From assembly GCA_018268855.1 (NCBI GenBank), contig JAFDVR010000016.1, positions 176,145 through 240,144 of the forward strand: DNA of 64,000 bases, written 5' to 3'. Below are positions 28,212 to 37,975 of the stretch, piece after piece (positions within the stretch are counted from its first letter, which is position 1; the number at the start of each line of letters is the position of its first letter). Under the pieces are notes generated by a model that was given only the letters and a program-made list of their open reading frames with translations, was not told the DNA's origin and did no database searches. The position numbers and the translations under genes were made by a program. The stretch comes from Acidobacteriota bacterium. Lineage in GTDB: Bacteria; Acidobacteriota; Terriglobia; Terriglobales; Acidobacteriaceae.

Positions 28212-28304
28212 CAGAATTTTGAATAAAAAGAGTGTACAGAACTTTATCCTGTCTCTTCTATTCTCAGACCGGAGAGTTCGCTTCGCGAAGCCTCGGATTG
28301 CCAA

Positions 28305-29663
28305 CTAGCAGCGCACAATTTTGTCCGACATAATGCCGCGCGTTGCGTTGCGCGCATCGACCACCAGCTTCGATTCAGCTACAACGCGTTCATAGTCATA
28401 CGCACTGTGGTCGGTTGCGATCAGCACGCAGTCGTACTGGCCAAGATCGTCCAGGGGAGCGGACTTCATCTGTAGATCGTATTTGCGTCCGCGGCCTACT
28501 TCGGGGAAGAAGGGATCGTTGTAGCTCACATCCACGCCGAGTCCCTGCAATAGTTCAATAATGGTGAGCGCAGGCGATTCGCGCAGATCGTCCACGTCGC
28601 GTTTGTATGCCACGCCGAGCACCAGCACCTTCGCGCCCTTCAGCGCGACTGCGCGCTCATTCAGGGCCTTGCCGACTTCAAGCACCACAAAGCGCGGCAT
28701 CTCTTCATTGACCTCACCGGCAAGCTGGATGAAGCGTGTGGGGAAGCCGAACTCTTTTGCCTTCCACGTCAGGTAAAACGGATCGACAGGAATGCAGTGT
28801 CCGCCGATGCCGGGCCCCGGATAAAAGGCCTGGAAACCGAAGGGTTTGGTCGCTGCAGCATCGATCACTTCCCAGATATCGATGCCCATGCGCAGGCAAA
28901 GCTGCTTCATCTCATTCACCATCGCAATGTTCACCGCGCGATAGATGTTCTCAAGCAGCTTCGTCATCTCCGCCGTAGCAGGAGACGAGACAGGCACGGT
29001 GCGCTTGAAGATGGATCCGTACAACGCTTCAGCAGCATCCGTCGCGCGCCGATCGCATCCGCCCAGCACCTTCGGCACATCGCGCCGCGCGGTCTCCATG
29101 TTGCCGGGGTCTTCGCGCTCCGGCGAGAACGCCACCATCACGCCGTCCAGCGCATCTCCTTCGTCACGCAACACACGATGCCCATGCTTCGCGACTTCAG
29201 TAGCGATAATCTCTTCCGTTGTTCCTGGATAGGTCGTGCTCTCCAGCACTACCAGTTGCCCTGCGCGCAGGTGAGGCGCAATCGCGCGAATAGTGGACTC
29301 TACAAAGCTCAAATCAGGAACGTGATGATCCGTCAGCGGCGTGGGAACACAGATCAGCACCGCATCCAACTCGCGCACAGCGGAGAAGTCGTCCGTCGCA
29401 ACGAAGCCTTTCCGTTGTGCAGTCGCGATGTGTTCGTTCTCAATGCGCCACAGATAGCTTTCGCCGCGATTCAGCTTTTCGACTTTGCTGCGGTCGATAT
29501 CGAATCCGGTCACGCGCAGACCCGCATCGGCAAACAGCAATGTCAGCGGAAGCCCGACATATCCCAGTCCCACAATACCGACGCGGGCTTCGCGACGCGC
29601 CACACGCTCACGCCACTCCTGGATTGTTGCCGGACTTACTTGCGATAGCGTCCCTTGTACCAC
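28305..29663 (-). CDS. Nucleotide-sugar 6-dehydrogenase (WbpA/TviB-like)
   Basis: NAD-dependent UDP-sugar dehydrogenase, 452 aa, for capsule or O-antigen precursors. The N-terminal Rossmann motif is VGLGYVGLPLTLLF. ICVPTPL, ESTTYPGTTEE and FSPEREDPGN are characteristic. The catalytic Cys is in GPGIGGHCIPVDPFYL. The match to the GlcNAc/GalNAc-type branch rather than UDP-glucose dehydrogenase is by recall of these motifs. The start overlaps the epimerase gene by 28 bp, so the pair is an operon. Confidence 0.9.
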   Translation of the reverse strand: MVQGTLSQVSPATIQEWRERVARREARVGIVGLGYVGLPLTLLFADAGLRVTGFDIDRSKVEKLNRGESYLWRIENEHIATAQRKGFVATDDFSAVRELDAVLICVPTPLTDHHVPDLSFVESTIRAIAPHLRAGQLVVLESTTYPGTTEEIIATEVAKHGHRVLRDEGDALDGVMVAFSPEREDPGNMETARRDVPKVLGGCDRRATDAAEALYGSIFKRTVPVSSPATAEMTKLLENIYRAVNIAMVNEMKQLCLRMGIDIWEVIDAAATKPFGFQAFYPGPGIGGHCIPVDPFYLTWKAKEFGFPTRFIQLAGEVNEEMPRFVVLEVGKALNERAVALKGAKVLVLGVAYKRDVDDLRESPALTIIELLQGLGVDVSYNDPFFPEVGRGRKYDLQMKSAPLDDLGQYDCVLIATDHSAYDYERVVAESKLVVDARNATRGIMSDKIVRC

Positions 29664-30586
29664 TCCACCGTCCTCCGCAGACCTTCTTCAAAGCCGACAA
29701 CCGGCGCATATCCAAACGCGTCCTTTGCAGCCTGAATGCTGGCCAGGGAATCGCGCACGTCACCATCGCGCGGAGGCCCATACTTCGGCGCGATCTTCGT
29801 CTCTAGCAGACGCGCCATGGAGGCATAAGTTTCATTTAAAGTGTGCCGCTCGCCGCAGGCGATGTTGAATACTTTGCCTGCCACTTTCTCCGCCGGAGCC
29901 TCGGCTGCCAGCAGATTCGCCTGCACTACGTTGTCGATATAGGTGAAGTCACGTCCCTGCTCACCATCGCCGTTGATGGTGGGCTGTTTGCCTTCCAGCA
30001 ATTGCAAGGCAAACTTGGCCATTACGCCGGAGTAAGGCGATGTCGCGACCTGGCGCGGCCCAAAGATATTGAAATATCGTAGCGACACCGTCACCATGCC
30101 GTACACCTGCCACCAACTCTGCATGTAATACTCGCCGGTCAGCTTCTGTACGGCGTAGGGTGAGAGCGGCTCGGGGCGCATCGTCTCCACGCGTGGAAAG
30201 CCAGGTTGATTCCCATATGCCGATGAAGACGCCGCATAGATGACCCTCTTTACGCCAGCTTCGCGCGCTGCGTCCAGCACGTTAAATGTGCCGTCCACAT
30301 TGGCGGCATGGCTTTGGCGCGGACGCTTTACGCTGCGCGGAACGCTCGGCAGCGCGGCCTGATGAAAAATCGTATCTACGCCATCGCAGGCTTCCGTAAG
30401 TCCCTCGCGGTCCAGCAGCGATAGCTCAATAAAATCGATACTTTTCCAACTCTTCCGCAGATTGCCGCGCATACCTGTGGCGTAGTTGTCCATGCCACGG
30501 ACTTCCAGCCCGCCACGCGCCACCAGCGCATCCGTCAGGTGCGATCCAATAAACCCGGCGGCGCCGGTCACCAGCACCCGCTTCAT
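29636..30586 (-). CDS. NAD-dependent UDP-sugar epimerase (WbpP/TviC-like)
   Basis: Extended short-chain dehydrogenase of 316 aa. It begins VLVTGAAGFIGSHLTDAL (cofactor loop) and has the catalytic Tyr-Lys pair in SPYAVQKLTGEYY. RYFNIFGPRQ is the substrate region of 4-epimerases. With the following 6-dehydrogenase it would make UDP-GalNAcA-type sugars, as in Vi antigen synthesis; this is inference. The ATG at 30586 is where homology begins; the upstream frame is not coding in appearance. Confidence 0.9.
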   Translation of the reverse strand: MKRVLVTGAAGFIGSHLTDALVARGGLEVRGMDNYATGMRGNLRKSWKSIDFIELSLLDREGLTEACDGVDTIFHQAALPSVPRSVKRPRQSHAANVDGTFNVLDAAREAGVKRVIYAASSSAYGNQPGFPRVETMRPEPLSPYAVQKLTGEYYMQSWWQVYGMVTVSLRYFNIFGPRQVATSPYSGVMAKFALQLLEGKQPTINGDGEQGRDFTYIDNVVQANLLAAEAPAEKVAGKVFNIACGERHTLNETYASMARLLETKIAPKYGPPRDGDVRDSLASIQAAKDAFGYAPVVGFEEGLRRTVEWYKGRYRK

Positions 30587-30757
30587 CGGGCGTCTCCCGC
30601 TTTGCTGTAAAGAACCATCTTCTCCATTTAGACACAGACCAGCATGTTGCGTCGAAAGTTGTCCTGCAGAGCAAATAGAAGGCGGCCTTTTTCGTAGCGA
30701 TCCAGCCAATTAGCAGAAACATCACAACCTAAAGCTGTTGGCATTAGTCTTATCCGC

Positions 30758-32236
30758 ATGAACAGTCATCATTTCGATCTCGCCCAGGCCGCCTTTGGGG
30801 AGATGCAGTTTCAGGGCTTCAACCTCCATCACACAGAAGCTGAGCGCCAGCAACTCGCCCAAATTGTCGCCCAGGGCGGCGTCCCGCGCGCCGAACTAGA
30901 TTCCTTGCAAGATCTGCGCTCTCTCCTTTGGTCGTCTATCGACAACGACACCTCTCGTGACCTCGATCAGATTGAGTGGGCCGAGCAGACCGGCGCCAGC
31001 ATCCGCGTCCTGATTGGAGTGGCTGACGTGGACGCCGCAGTCAAAAAGGACACGCCCATCGATAAATTCGCGCGCGAGCAGACGCAGACCGTGTACACCG
31101 GCGTCCGCAACTTCCCCATGCTGCCCAACGAACTCTCCACCGGACTCACTTCACTTAATGAGCAGGAAGACCGCGCTGCTGTCGTCACTGAATTTACGGT
31201 GGCGCCCGACGGTTCTCTCTCCGGCCAGAAGATCTATCGCGCGCAGGTCTGCAATAAGGCGCAGCTTGCGTACTCAAGCGTTGGCCCATTTCTCAAAGAA
31301 GGAAAGATCGATGATCGCTTGCAGGTGAAACTGGCTGCCAATGCCGGTCTTGCCGATCAACTCAAGCTCCAGGACCAGGCTGCGCAGTGGCTCCGTGCAG
31401 CCCGCAACCGCGCCGGCGCACTCGACTTCCGCCGCGCAGAGGCACAACCCATTCTTGCAGACGGCAAGGTGAAAGGTATCGACAGCGTTATCCACAACCG
31501 CGCGATGGAGCTTATCGAAGACCTGATGATTGCTGCGAATGAGACAGTGGCCAATGCTCTGCATAATGCCAGGCGCTCCAGCTTGCGCCGTATTGTGCGC
31601 AATCCTGAACGGTGGCAGCGCATTGTCGATCTGGTCTTAGAGAAGGGAACCAAGTTGCCCGCCGAACCTGACTCCGGTGCGCTCAACCAGTTCCTGCTGG
31701 AACAGCGCCGCAGCGATCCCGATCATTACCCCGATCTCGCACTCACCATCATTAAGCTGATGGGTGCAGGTGAGTACGTTCTCTCCAGCGGACGCGACCC
31801 TCATCCTCCAGCCCACTTTGCGCTCGCCGCACAGGACTACTCCCACTCCACAGCCCCCAACAGGCGTTTTCCCGATGTTGTGACGCAGCGGCTTGTCAAA
31901 GCCATGCTCAACAATGAACCTGCGCCTTACACCGACGACGAACTTGCCGCCATTGCCGAACACACGAACGATCGCGAACGCGCCACCAACAAAGTTGCCC
32001 GGGCCATGTTCAAACGTATCAGCGCCGTTGCGCTTGCCGACCACATTGGCGATGTTTACAACGGCATCGTTACGGGCGCGAGCAATAAGGGGACCTGGGT
32101 CCGCATCCTTAAGCCGCCGGTGGAAGGAAAGATTGTTCGTGGCGATGCCGATCTGGATGTCGGCGACAAGGTAAAGGTAAAGCTTATAGGTACCAATCCC
32201 GAGCGGGCCTTCATCGACTTCGCACGGGCAGGCTAA
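30758..32236 (+). CDS. RNB-domain exoribonuclease (RNase II/R-like)
   Basis: 3'-to-5' hydrolytic RNase, 492 aa. The RNB active-site Asp cluster is SSIDNDTSRDLDQIEWAE, followed by VLIGVADVDAAV. HFALAAQDYSHSTAPNRRFPDVVTQRL contains the family's HFTSPIRRYPDL-like motif as YSHSTAPNRRFPD. A short C-terminal S1-like barrel (GIVTGASNKGTWVRIL) follows. It is shorter than RNase R because the N-terminal cold-shock domains are missing. It diverges from the epimerase gene. Confidence 0.9.
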   Translation: MNSHHFDLAQAAFGEMQFQGFNLHHTEAERQQLAQIVAQGGVPRAELDSLQDLRSLLWSSIDNDTSRDLDQIEWAEQTGASIRVLIGVADVDAAVKKDTPIDKFAREQTQTVYTGVRNFPMLPNELSTGLTSLNEQEDRAAVVTEFTVAPDGSLSGQKIYRAQVCNKAQLAYSSVGPFLKEGKIDDRLQVKLAANAGLADQLKLQDQAAQWLRAARNRAGALDFRRAEAQPILADGKVKGIDSVIHNRAMELIEDLMIAANETVANALHNARRSSLRRIVRNPERWQRIVDLVLEKGTKLPAEPDSGALNQFLLEQRRSDPDHYPDLALTIIKLMGAGEYVLSSGRDPHPPAHFALAAQDYSHSTAPNRRFPDVVTQRLVKAMLNNEPAPYTDDELAAIAEHTNDRERATNKVARAMFKRISAVALADHIGDVYNGIVTGASNKGTWVRILKPPVEGKIVRGDADLDVGDKVKVKLIGTNPERAFIDFARAG

Positions 32237-32315
32237 CGTGTGTATGAGACTCAGATTACCGGGATAGGGCGCTGGAGCAACCACTCACAGCAAAGAACCC
32301 GCCACTCACAATTTC

Positions 32316-33311
32316 TCAAACAACGCGGGCCAGCGTGACTGAAAACCAGCCACGCTCGTCCGTCCACGTCTCTTCAGTGAAGTACCCGGAATCTTCCAGC
32401 AACGACAGCAGCGAATTCTCCGTGAACTTATAACTGTTCTCCGTATGAATCCGTTCCCCTTTTGCCAGCCGCACACTCAATCGTGCGGCTGCAATGCGAA
32501 TATGCTGCGGTTCAATAGCCTCCAGGTGCATTTCGATACGAGACTCGTCCTTATTCCAGAACGCCACATGGCGGAAGCAGGCCAGATCGAAATTTGCTGC
32601 TAATTCTTTATTCAAACGCCGCAGAATATTCAGGTTGAAGGCTTCCGTTACACCTTCGGCATCGCGGTAAGCTGCTTCCATCACCTTGCGGTCCTTCACC
32701 ATGTCCACGCCCAGCAGAAGCGCATCACCAGACTGTAGCTCTACCTTCAGGTTCCGCAGGATTGTGCGTTGTTCCTCCGGCGAAAAATTGCCAATACTCG
32801 ATCCGATGTAGAGTGCGAGCGTCGGCCCGTCATGCGGTGCGAGCTGGATCGGCGCACTCACATAATTGGCGACCACGGGCTTTACTTCTACATCAGCCAG
32901 CGACTGCTCAATGCTGGCACATGCAGCCTCCAGCGCTGTTTCCGAAACGTCAACCGGAATGTACTCCACACGACCCTGCATGTGTGCCGCAGCATCCAGC
33001 AGAATGCCTGTCTTGGACGCCGTGCCCGCACCCAGCTCCACAATGCGCAGGGGTTTGGAACTCTCGCCACGCGCTCGCGACACGATGGTGTCTGCATATC
33101 CCGAAAAGATGCCACGCTCGGTGCGCGTCGGATAATACTCGGCCAGATGCGTGATGCGCTCGAACAGTCGCGTCCCAAGGGCATCGTAGAACATCCACGC
33201 GGGCAGTGAGCGCGGCTGCGGCAGCAATCCGCGCTGGACCTCGCGGACCATTGCGCTGCGGAGATCGTCGGCGGCGGTATCAAGTTCGAGTGGTGAGACG
33301 GCGGTTGCCAA
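32316..33311 (-). CDS. egtD: Histidine N-alpha-methyltransferase of ergothioneine synthesis
   Basis: Trimethylates histidine to hercynine with S-adenosylmethionine, the first step of ergothioneine synthesis. It is 331 aa, with the EgtD pattern: LPAWMFYDALGTRLFERIT near the N-terminus, IVELGAGTASKTGILLDAA (SAM site), and LYIGSSIGNFSPEE. It follows egtB by 12 bp on the same strand. Its product is the substrate of EgtB. Confidence 0.95.
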   Translation of the reverse strand: MATAVSPLELDTAADDLRSAMVREVQRGLLPQPRSLPAWMFYDALGTRLFERITHLAEYYPTRTERGIFSGYADTIVSRARGESSKPLRIVELGAGTASKTGILLDAAAHMQGRVEYIPVDVSETALEAACASIEQSLADVEVKPVVANYVSAPIQLAPHDGPTLALYIGSSIGNFSPEEQRTILRNLKVELQSGDALLLGVDMVKDRKVMEAAYRDAEGVTEAFNLNILRRLNKELAANFDLACFRHVAFWNKDESRIEMHLEAIEPQHIRIAAARLSVRLAKGERIHTENSYKFTENSLLSLLEDSGYFTEETWTDERGWFSVTLARVV

Positions 33312-33323
33312 GCAGAAGGCCCT

Positions 33324-34631
33324 CTACTGTGCGAGTCGAATTCCGGAGAACTGCCAGCGCGTTGCTGGCGGAAAGAAGTTGCGATAGGTGCTACGGATGT
33401 GAGATGCAGGTGTGGCGCAGGAGCCACCGCGCAATACCATCTGGCTCGACATAAATTTACCGTTGTATTCGCCTAGCGCTCCCGGCAATGGCCTGTATCC
33501 CGGGTATCCGGTATACGGACTCGCTGTCCACTCCCAGCAGTCGCCGATCATCTGCGCTAATTCCTGAGTAGAAGCAGACTGCGGATGCAGGGTGCCGTCC
33601 TCCAACAGCGTTCCATTTGAAGGTATGTCGGCAGCGGCAATCTCATACTCTGCTTCCGTGGGCAGACGCCTGCCACTCCATCGCGCAAAGGCGTCCGCCT
33701 CAAAGAATGAAATATGGCACACCGGCGTATGCAGCAGGCCAGAAAGGCCGCGCCAAGCTCCGAGCGTAAATACCTTCCATCCTGTTTTATCGGACGCATC
33801 GCGGTGCCAATAGAGCGGAGCTTGCCATTGCTCGCGAATCACGGCGTCCCAGCCCTCGGAAAGCCACAATTCTGCCCGGCCATAACCGTTATCAGTCATG
33901 AACTCCAGGTACTCCGCGCACGTCGCAAGCCGGTTCGCAATCGTAAACGGAGGCACATAGACCGTGTGCCGCGGTGTCTCATTGTCAAAACAAAAGTCTT
34001 CAGGATGGCTTGCATCTAATGGATACCCGATCTCTCGCAAGCCGCCCTCAAACTTTGTCCAACTGAGCGGCACAGATTCATTCCTGGGAGCTGCCATGTC
34101 CCGATACGGGGGGTGCAGCGGATTGGTAAAGAACGCAAACTTGATGTCCGTCAGTGCCAACTCCAGGTGCTGCTGCTCATGGTTCAGCCCCAGCACGATG
34201 CGTCGTACGGCTTCATCGGGAACATCTCCGGCAGAGAGAAAGAGCTCCATCGCCGCATCCACATGCGCGCGATACGCCACAATCTCATCCAGAGCAGGCC
34301 GCGAGAACGAGGCCCGCAGCTTCTTCTCAGGAATCTCTTCGCCTAAGGAGATGTAATAACTGTTGAAGAGCCAGTGGAAGGCTTCATTGAATGGCTTATA
34401 TCCGGCGGCAAATTCGCGAAGTACGAAAGTTTCGAAGAACCACGTCGTATGCGCGCGGTGCCACTTTACCGGACTGGCCTCAGCACACGCCTGCACCATC
34501 TGGTCTTCGGCGCTGAGAGGAGCAGCCATCCGCTCCGTCTCCACGCGCACAGCTGCGTACCGGCTTCGCAAAGAAGAAGTCTGAGCGGCAGAACCCGCCG
34601 TGGGAAGCGTCGTGGCCATCGTGTTCCTCAT
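33324..34631 (-). CDS. egtB: EgtB: hercynine sulfoxide synthase
   Basis: Nonheme-iron enzyme that joins hercynine to a thiol donor. It has an N-terminal DinB-like domain with iron ligands in WHRAHTTWFFE and LNHEQQHLELAL (HxxxHxE), and a C-terminal FGE-like domain (RLPTEAEYE, GDCWEWTASPY, LRGGSCATP). Length is 435 aa from the ATG at 34631; the open frame upstream of it is not coding. An alternative ATG lies at 34619. egtA, egtC and egtE are not in the window, which fits EgtB forms that use cysteine directly, but this cannot be settled here. Confidence 0.94.
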   Translation of the reverse strand: MRNTMATTLPTAGSAAQTSSLRSRYAAVRVETERMAAPLSAEDQMVQACAEASPVKWHRAHTTWFFETFVLREFAAGYKPFNEAFHWLFNSYYISLGEEIPEKKLRASFSRPALDEIVAYRAHVDAAMELFLSAGDVPDEAVRRIVLGLNHEQQHLELALTDIKFAFFTNPLHPPYRDMAAPRNESVPLSWTKFEGGLREIGYPLDASHPEDFCFDNETPRHTVYVPPFTIANRLATCAEYLEFMTDNGYGRAELWLSEGWDAVIREQWQAPLYWHRDASDKTGWKVFTLGAWRGLSGLLHTPVCHISFFEADAFARWSGRRLPTEAEYEIAAADIPSNGTLLEDGTLHPQSASTQELAQMIGDCWEWTASPYTGYPGYRPLPGALGEYNGKFMSSQMVLRGGSCATPASHIRSTYRNFFPPATRWQFSGIRLAQ

Positions 34632-34911
34632 CAGATGCAAACCCCCATCCCGTCGCTGCTTTATAAATGAGCAGAAGGATTTATGTCCTCGCGCGGATGT
34701 TTTCTTCCCTTCAAAGCCAGGTAAGAGCGATTCTTCGAGCGGACACCATATATGTCTGATAATTGTTGCCCTCCTGCTAATCCTCGGCATATACTCGACG
34801 CAATCAGCGAGGTGCGTCTTCGACAGGGCGTTTGACCAAAGCTCCGGTAGCCGTCTCACTTTCGCGCCTCTGCGCGCGGCAAAAAAGCTTGCCCAATCCC
34901 TCATAGATGAT

Positions 34912-35694
34912 TTGACTGCCGTCTTTGCGCCTGGCACCTGCCGCGTCTGTGAGAGCGCTCTTCTCCGCGCCTCGGCCGTTCCTGTTTGCGAGACGTGCTT
35001 TGCGCGTCTGCAGCCACAAGCTATGGTGCAATGCGTTCGCTGCGGAGAATCGCTCGGCTTTGAAGGCCGTGACGAGGACCAGACATGCACCCCTTGCCGT
35101 GCTGTACCACCCGATTTTGAGGAGGCACGCGCCTTCGGCATCTACACCGCCGAGATGCGCGCGCTCATCCATTTGATGAAGTACGAGAACATGCCCGCTA
35201 TGGCCGAAGCGCTCGCGCCCATGCTGGCGGAAGCTGCTCTCGACCTGCGCAATGCACCCGCGGAGATGACGGTTATCGCCGTCCCGCTCTTTCGCCGCAA
35301 ACGCCCCTTCAATCAGAGCGAACGGATAGCCGACCACGCCATACGCATGTTGGCAAAGCGCAAGCCGGAGTGGACACTGCATCGTGCGCACCTGCTTCTA
35401 AAGCGCACGCGTAATACCACGAGCCAGTTTGGACTGTCGCCGCGTCAGCGGCGTCTCAATCTGCGTGGGGCCTTTGAAGTGAGACAGCCCGGCCAGATCA
35501 ACGGCAAACACATTCTTCTTGTGGACGATATCTACACCACCGGCGCCACCGCACGCGAATGTTCCCGCGTGCTCATGCGCGCCGGAGCAGCCTCTGTTCG
35601 CGTGGTCACGCTGGCACGCGCGCAAAAACTCACCGCCACGTTGTGGCAGCCGCCGCAACATCTTCATCCACCGAGTCGAAGCTATCTGAATTGA
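34912..35694 (+). CDS. ComF-type phosphoribosyltransferase
   Basis: ComF-family protein, linked to DNA uptake or amide metabolism in other bacteria. It starts with a zinc-ribbon-like Cys pattern (CRVCES, CETCF, CVRCGE, CTPC) and ends with a phosphoribosyltransferase fold with the PRPP-binding motif ILLVDDIYTTGATA. The start is doubtful: the frame is open from ATG 34600, which lies inside the egtB 5' end, and coding look begins near 34830. TTG at 34912 is the first usable start that gives the typical family N-terminus. The HNH gene follows 15 bp after. Confidence 0.82.
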   Translation: MTAVFAPGTCRVCESALLRASAVPVCETCFARLQPQAMVQCVRCGESLGFEGRDEDQTCTPCRAVPPDFEEARAFGIYTAEMRALIHLMKYENMPAMAEALAPMLAEAALDLRNAPAEMTVIAVPLFRRKRPFNQSERIADHAIRMLAKRKPEWTLHRAHLLLKRTRNTTSQFGLSPRQRRLNLRGAFEVRQPGQINGKHILLVDDIYTTGATARECSRVLMRAGAASVRVVTLARAQKLTATLWQPPQHLHPPSRSYLN

Positions 35695-35709
35695 GGAGCG
35701 ATCCGAACG

Positions 35710-36336
35710 ATGCACACCAAGCACCCTTCCAAACCGCGCAAGCAAAAGTCTCTGGCCAAATGCCACGCCCTTGCCACCGGAATGGAGACGGAGCGTGCGC
35801 ACCGCGGATCCAGCCTGCAGACGCCGGTGCTCGTCCTCAACGCCTCCTATGAACCGATCAATATCTGTGGAGCGCGTCGTGCCCTGGTGTTGGTACTGAA
35901 GGGAATCGCCCGGACCGAAGAAGAGCACGCCTCCACGCTCCATGCCGCCCGCCTGCACATGCCGCTGCCGAGTGTCATTCGTCTGCTGGAGTACCGTCGC
36001 ATTCCGCACCAGACCCGCGCCCTCTCCCGCAAGAACATCCTTCTCCGCGACCGCTACACCTGCCAGTACTGCGGGATCGTGCTGCCGTCCAGCGATCTCA
36101 CGCTCGACCATGTCCACCCGCGCTCTCGCGGCGGCACGTCCACTTGGGAAAACCTCGTTGCCTGCTGCCATGAATGCAACCGTCGCAAAGGCAATCAGCT
36201 TCTGCATGAGATGACCGACATGAAGCTCATGCGGCAGCCAACGCCCTTCACGCTGCATACCTCCCGCCACATCATGCGCATGCTGGGTTCTGGAGAAGCC
36301 CACTGGCGCAAATACCTCTTTTTCGAAGCGTCCTAA
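35710..36336 (+). CDS. HNH endonuclease-family protein
   Basis: A 208-aa protein with a complete HNH domain: YTCQYCGIVLPSSDLTLDHV, then PRSRGGTSTWENLVACC and CNRRKGNQ, with two CxxC zinc pairs and the catalytic His in LDHV. The basic N-terminus (KHPSKPRKQKSLAKCH) may bind nucleic acid. This conserved type is widespread and not phage-specific; the substrate is unknown. It is probably co-transcribed with the ComF-type gene. Confidence 0.93.
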   Translation: MHTKHPSKPRKQKSLAKCHALATGMETERAHRGSSLQTPVLVLNASYEPINICGARRALVLVLKGIARTEEEHASTLHAARLHMPLPSVIRLLEYRRIPHQTRALSRKNILLRDRYTCQYCGIVLPSSDLTLDHVHPRSRGGTSTWENLVACCHECNRRKGNQLLHEMTDMKLMRQPTPFTLHTSRHIMRMLGSGEAHWRKYLFFEAS

Positions 36337-36786
36337 GCAGGCAAACAGGATCGCTCGGGCCTGATTTTCTCTCTTATTTAGACGATTTTGAATTCCTATG
36401 TCGCTCCATAGGAATGAAGCTCTGTACATTCCACTCTCTGATGCCAGTTTTCCACAAGATTTGCACTATTTTCTTGTGGGAAATGTGTGAAGTAAACGTC
36501 CTCTGCCTGACGGCTTATTCGGTCATCTCGCGCGAATTTGCGGCATATCCTGATTTCCGAATGTCTACAACTTTTGTGTAAGTAACTCAATACAAAAGAT
36601 GTAGGAGCAATGTCTCGGCATCCCCAGAACGGCTACATTCGAGTGTCACGTTACCTCAGTAATAACACTTACGTTATTAGTCCTATATACATCTCATTCT
36701 AATGGATTTAGGTCCCAGGCAACCCTATGCTTCTCTCATCTGGTTAGTCCAGAGAAGACTTTTGACGTTCCCCAGGAGAGAAACAC
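36337..36786. other. Gene-free stretch upstream of the small Cys peptide gene
   Basis: 450 bp with no credible frame; AT-rich. It holds a 7-bp inverted repeat TAATAAC/GTTATTA at 36660-36679 (possible operator) and a hairpin CTTCTCT/AGAGAAG at 36730-36757 with an inner CTGG/CCAG stem. The latter is close upstream of the peptide gene's ribosome site and may control it. Confidence 0.45.
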
Positions 36787-36948
36787 ATGAACAATATCAT
36801 CCGCGCCTTCGTTGCTGCCCTTGTCCTCACCGGTACTGTTGCCGCCGCTCACACCGCCAATAAGGGCGAGATCTCGACGAACAAGGCACTGCATAGCCTT
36901 CCCCGTCCGCAGTGCGATCCCGGCGTTCCCGATGGTTGCGGTATCTAA
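36787..36948 (+). CDS. Small exported Cys-containing peptide, 53 aa
   Basis: A strong ribosome site (CCAGGAGAG) lies 7 bases before the ATG. A signal peptide (IIRAFVAALVLTGTVAAA) is followed by a short mature part ending CDPGVPDGCGI, with only two Cys. The mature peptide would be about 30 residues. I recognise no family. It may be a secreted peptide, a modified-peptide precursor or a small envelope protein; the membrane protein gene 115 bp downstream could be its partner, though no enzyme of peptide modification is visible. Confidence 0.65.
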   Translation: MNNIIRAFVAALVLTGTVAAAHTANKGEISTNKALHSLPRPQCDPGVPDGCGI

Positions 36949-37063
36949 GTTCTCTGTTCCCAATGAGGAATAGAGTCTTTAGTACCTAATGTTTATATAA
37001 GAAAAAAGATTGCTTGCCGACATCTCCTCTTCTATGCTGGACATTGCAGCGTGGAGAGTTGAG

Positions 37064-37957
37064 ATGTCGGCAAAGTTCATTTCGGAAATTCTGGGATATA
37101 CGCAGATAGCGGCGGAGATCATCGCGCTGTGCGCTATTTATCGTTCGAAGGAATTGAAGAAGTATTGGGCCTTTGGCCTACTCCTCGCTCTTCGTGTCGT
37201 ATATTCCAGTTTTCTTTTGCCATGGGCCCGATATGCAAAATACTGGGTGGGTCCTCAGAAGGCTTATAGCGTTTATTACTACGGCTATTGGTCTACCTTT
37301 ATTATCGATTCCGCGCTAATTGTACTGACCACGTACTGTATTTATAGGACAGCGATGGAACCCTTGAAGGGACTCCAGAGCTTAGGCAATCTTGTTTTCA
37401 AGTGGGCAGCCTCTATTTCCACCGTTGTGGCGTTAGCTATCTCCGCTGGACGTATGGTGGATACACGCCATTTCATCATCTCTGCAGCTAACCAGTTAGA
37501 ACGAGCCAGCAGTATTCTGGCCCTGTCTCTGCTTCTGTTTGTCTGCTTTGCTATCCGTCCCATGGGCCTCTCGTATCGGAGTCGTATCTTTGCCATTACC
37601 TTCGGACTCGGTATGATAGCGACCCTTTCCATGGTGGGTTCAGCTTGGGTTTCTGAATCCATGTACAACATGTATGACCAGGTGAACGCGGCAGTCGCGC
37701 TCTGTGTATTGGGCGGATGGACATGGTATTTCACGGTGCCGGAGCCGAAACGGCGCTTTATTATGCTGCCGACCACGTCGCCCTTCCTGCGGTGGAACCA
37801 TATCTCTGAGGTATTGGGCCATAACCCTGGTTATGTAGTGGTGGGTGGCTTCTCGCCGCAGGACCTTGCTCCCGCAGAGATTGAAGTGATGCGCCGTGCT
37901 TCGCTGAAGGCTGCGGAGACGGCAGCAAACCAGTTCGCTCCTTCCGCTGCTGCTTAA
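37064..37957 (+). CDS. Polytopic membrane protein, unknown function
   Basis: 297 aa with about seven membrane segments (for example YWAFGLLLALRVVYSSFLL; FIIDSALIVLTTYCIY; SILALSLLLFVCFAI; VNAAVALCVLGGWTWYF), then a soluble C-terminal tail of about 80 residues with HNPGYVVVGGF and an Ala-rich end. The ATG at 37064 is preceded by GAGAGTTGAG. The frame is open 54 bp further upstream. I recognise no named domain. A terminator follows. Confidence 0.75.
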   Translation: MSAKFISEILGYTQIAAEIIALCAIYRSKELKKYWAFGLLLALRVVYSSFLLPWARYAKYWVGPQKAYSVYYYGYWSTFIIDSALIVLTTYCIYRTAMEPLKGLQSLGNLVFKWAASISTVVALAISAGRMVDTRHFIISAANQLERASSILALSLLLFVCFAIRPMGLSYRSRIFAITFGLGMIATLSMVGSAWVSESMYNMYDQVNAAVALCVLGGWTWYFTVPEPKRRFIMLPTTSPFLRWNHISEVLGHNPGYVVVGGFSPQDLAPAEIEVMRRASLKAAETAANQFAPSAAA

Positions 37958-37975
37958 GATCTGTATCGACCTAAT

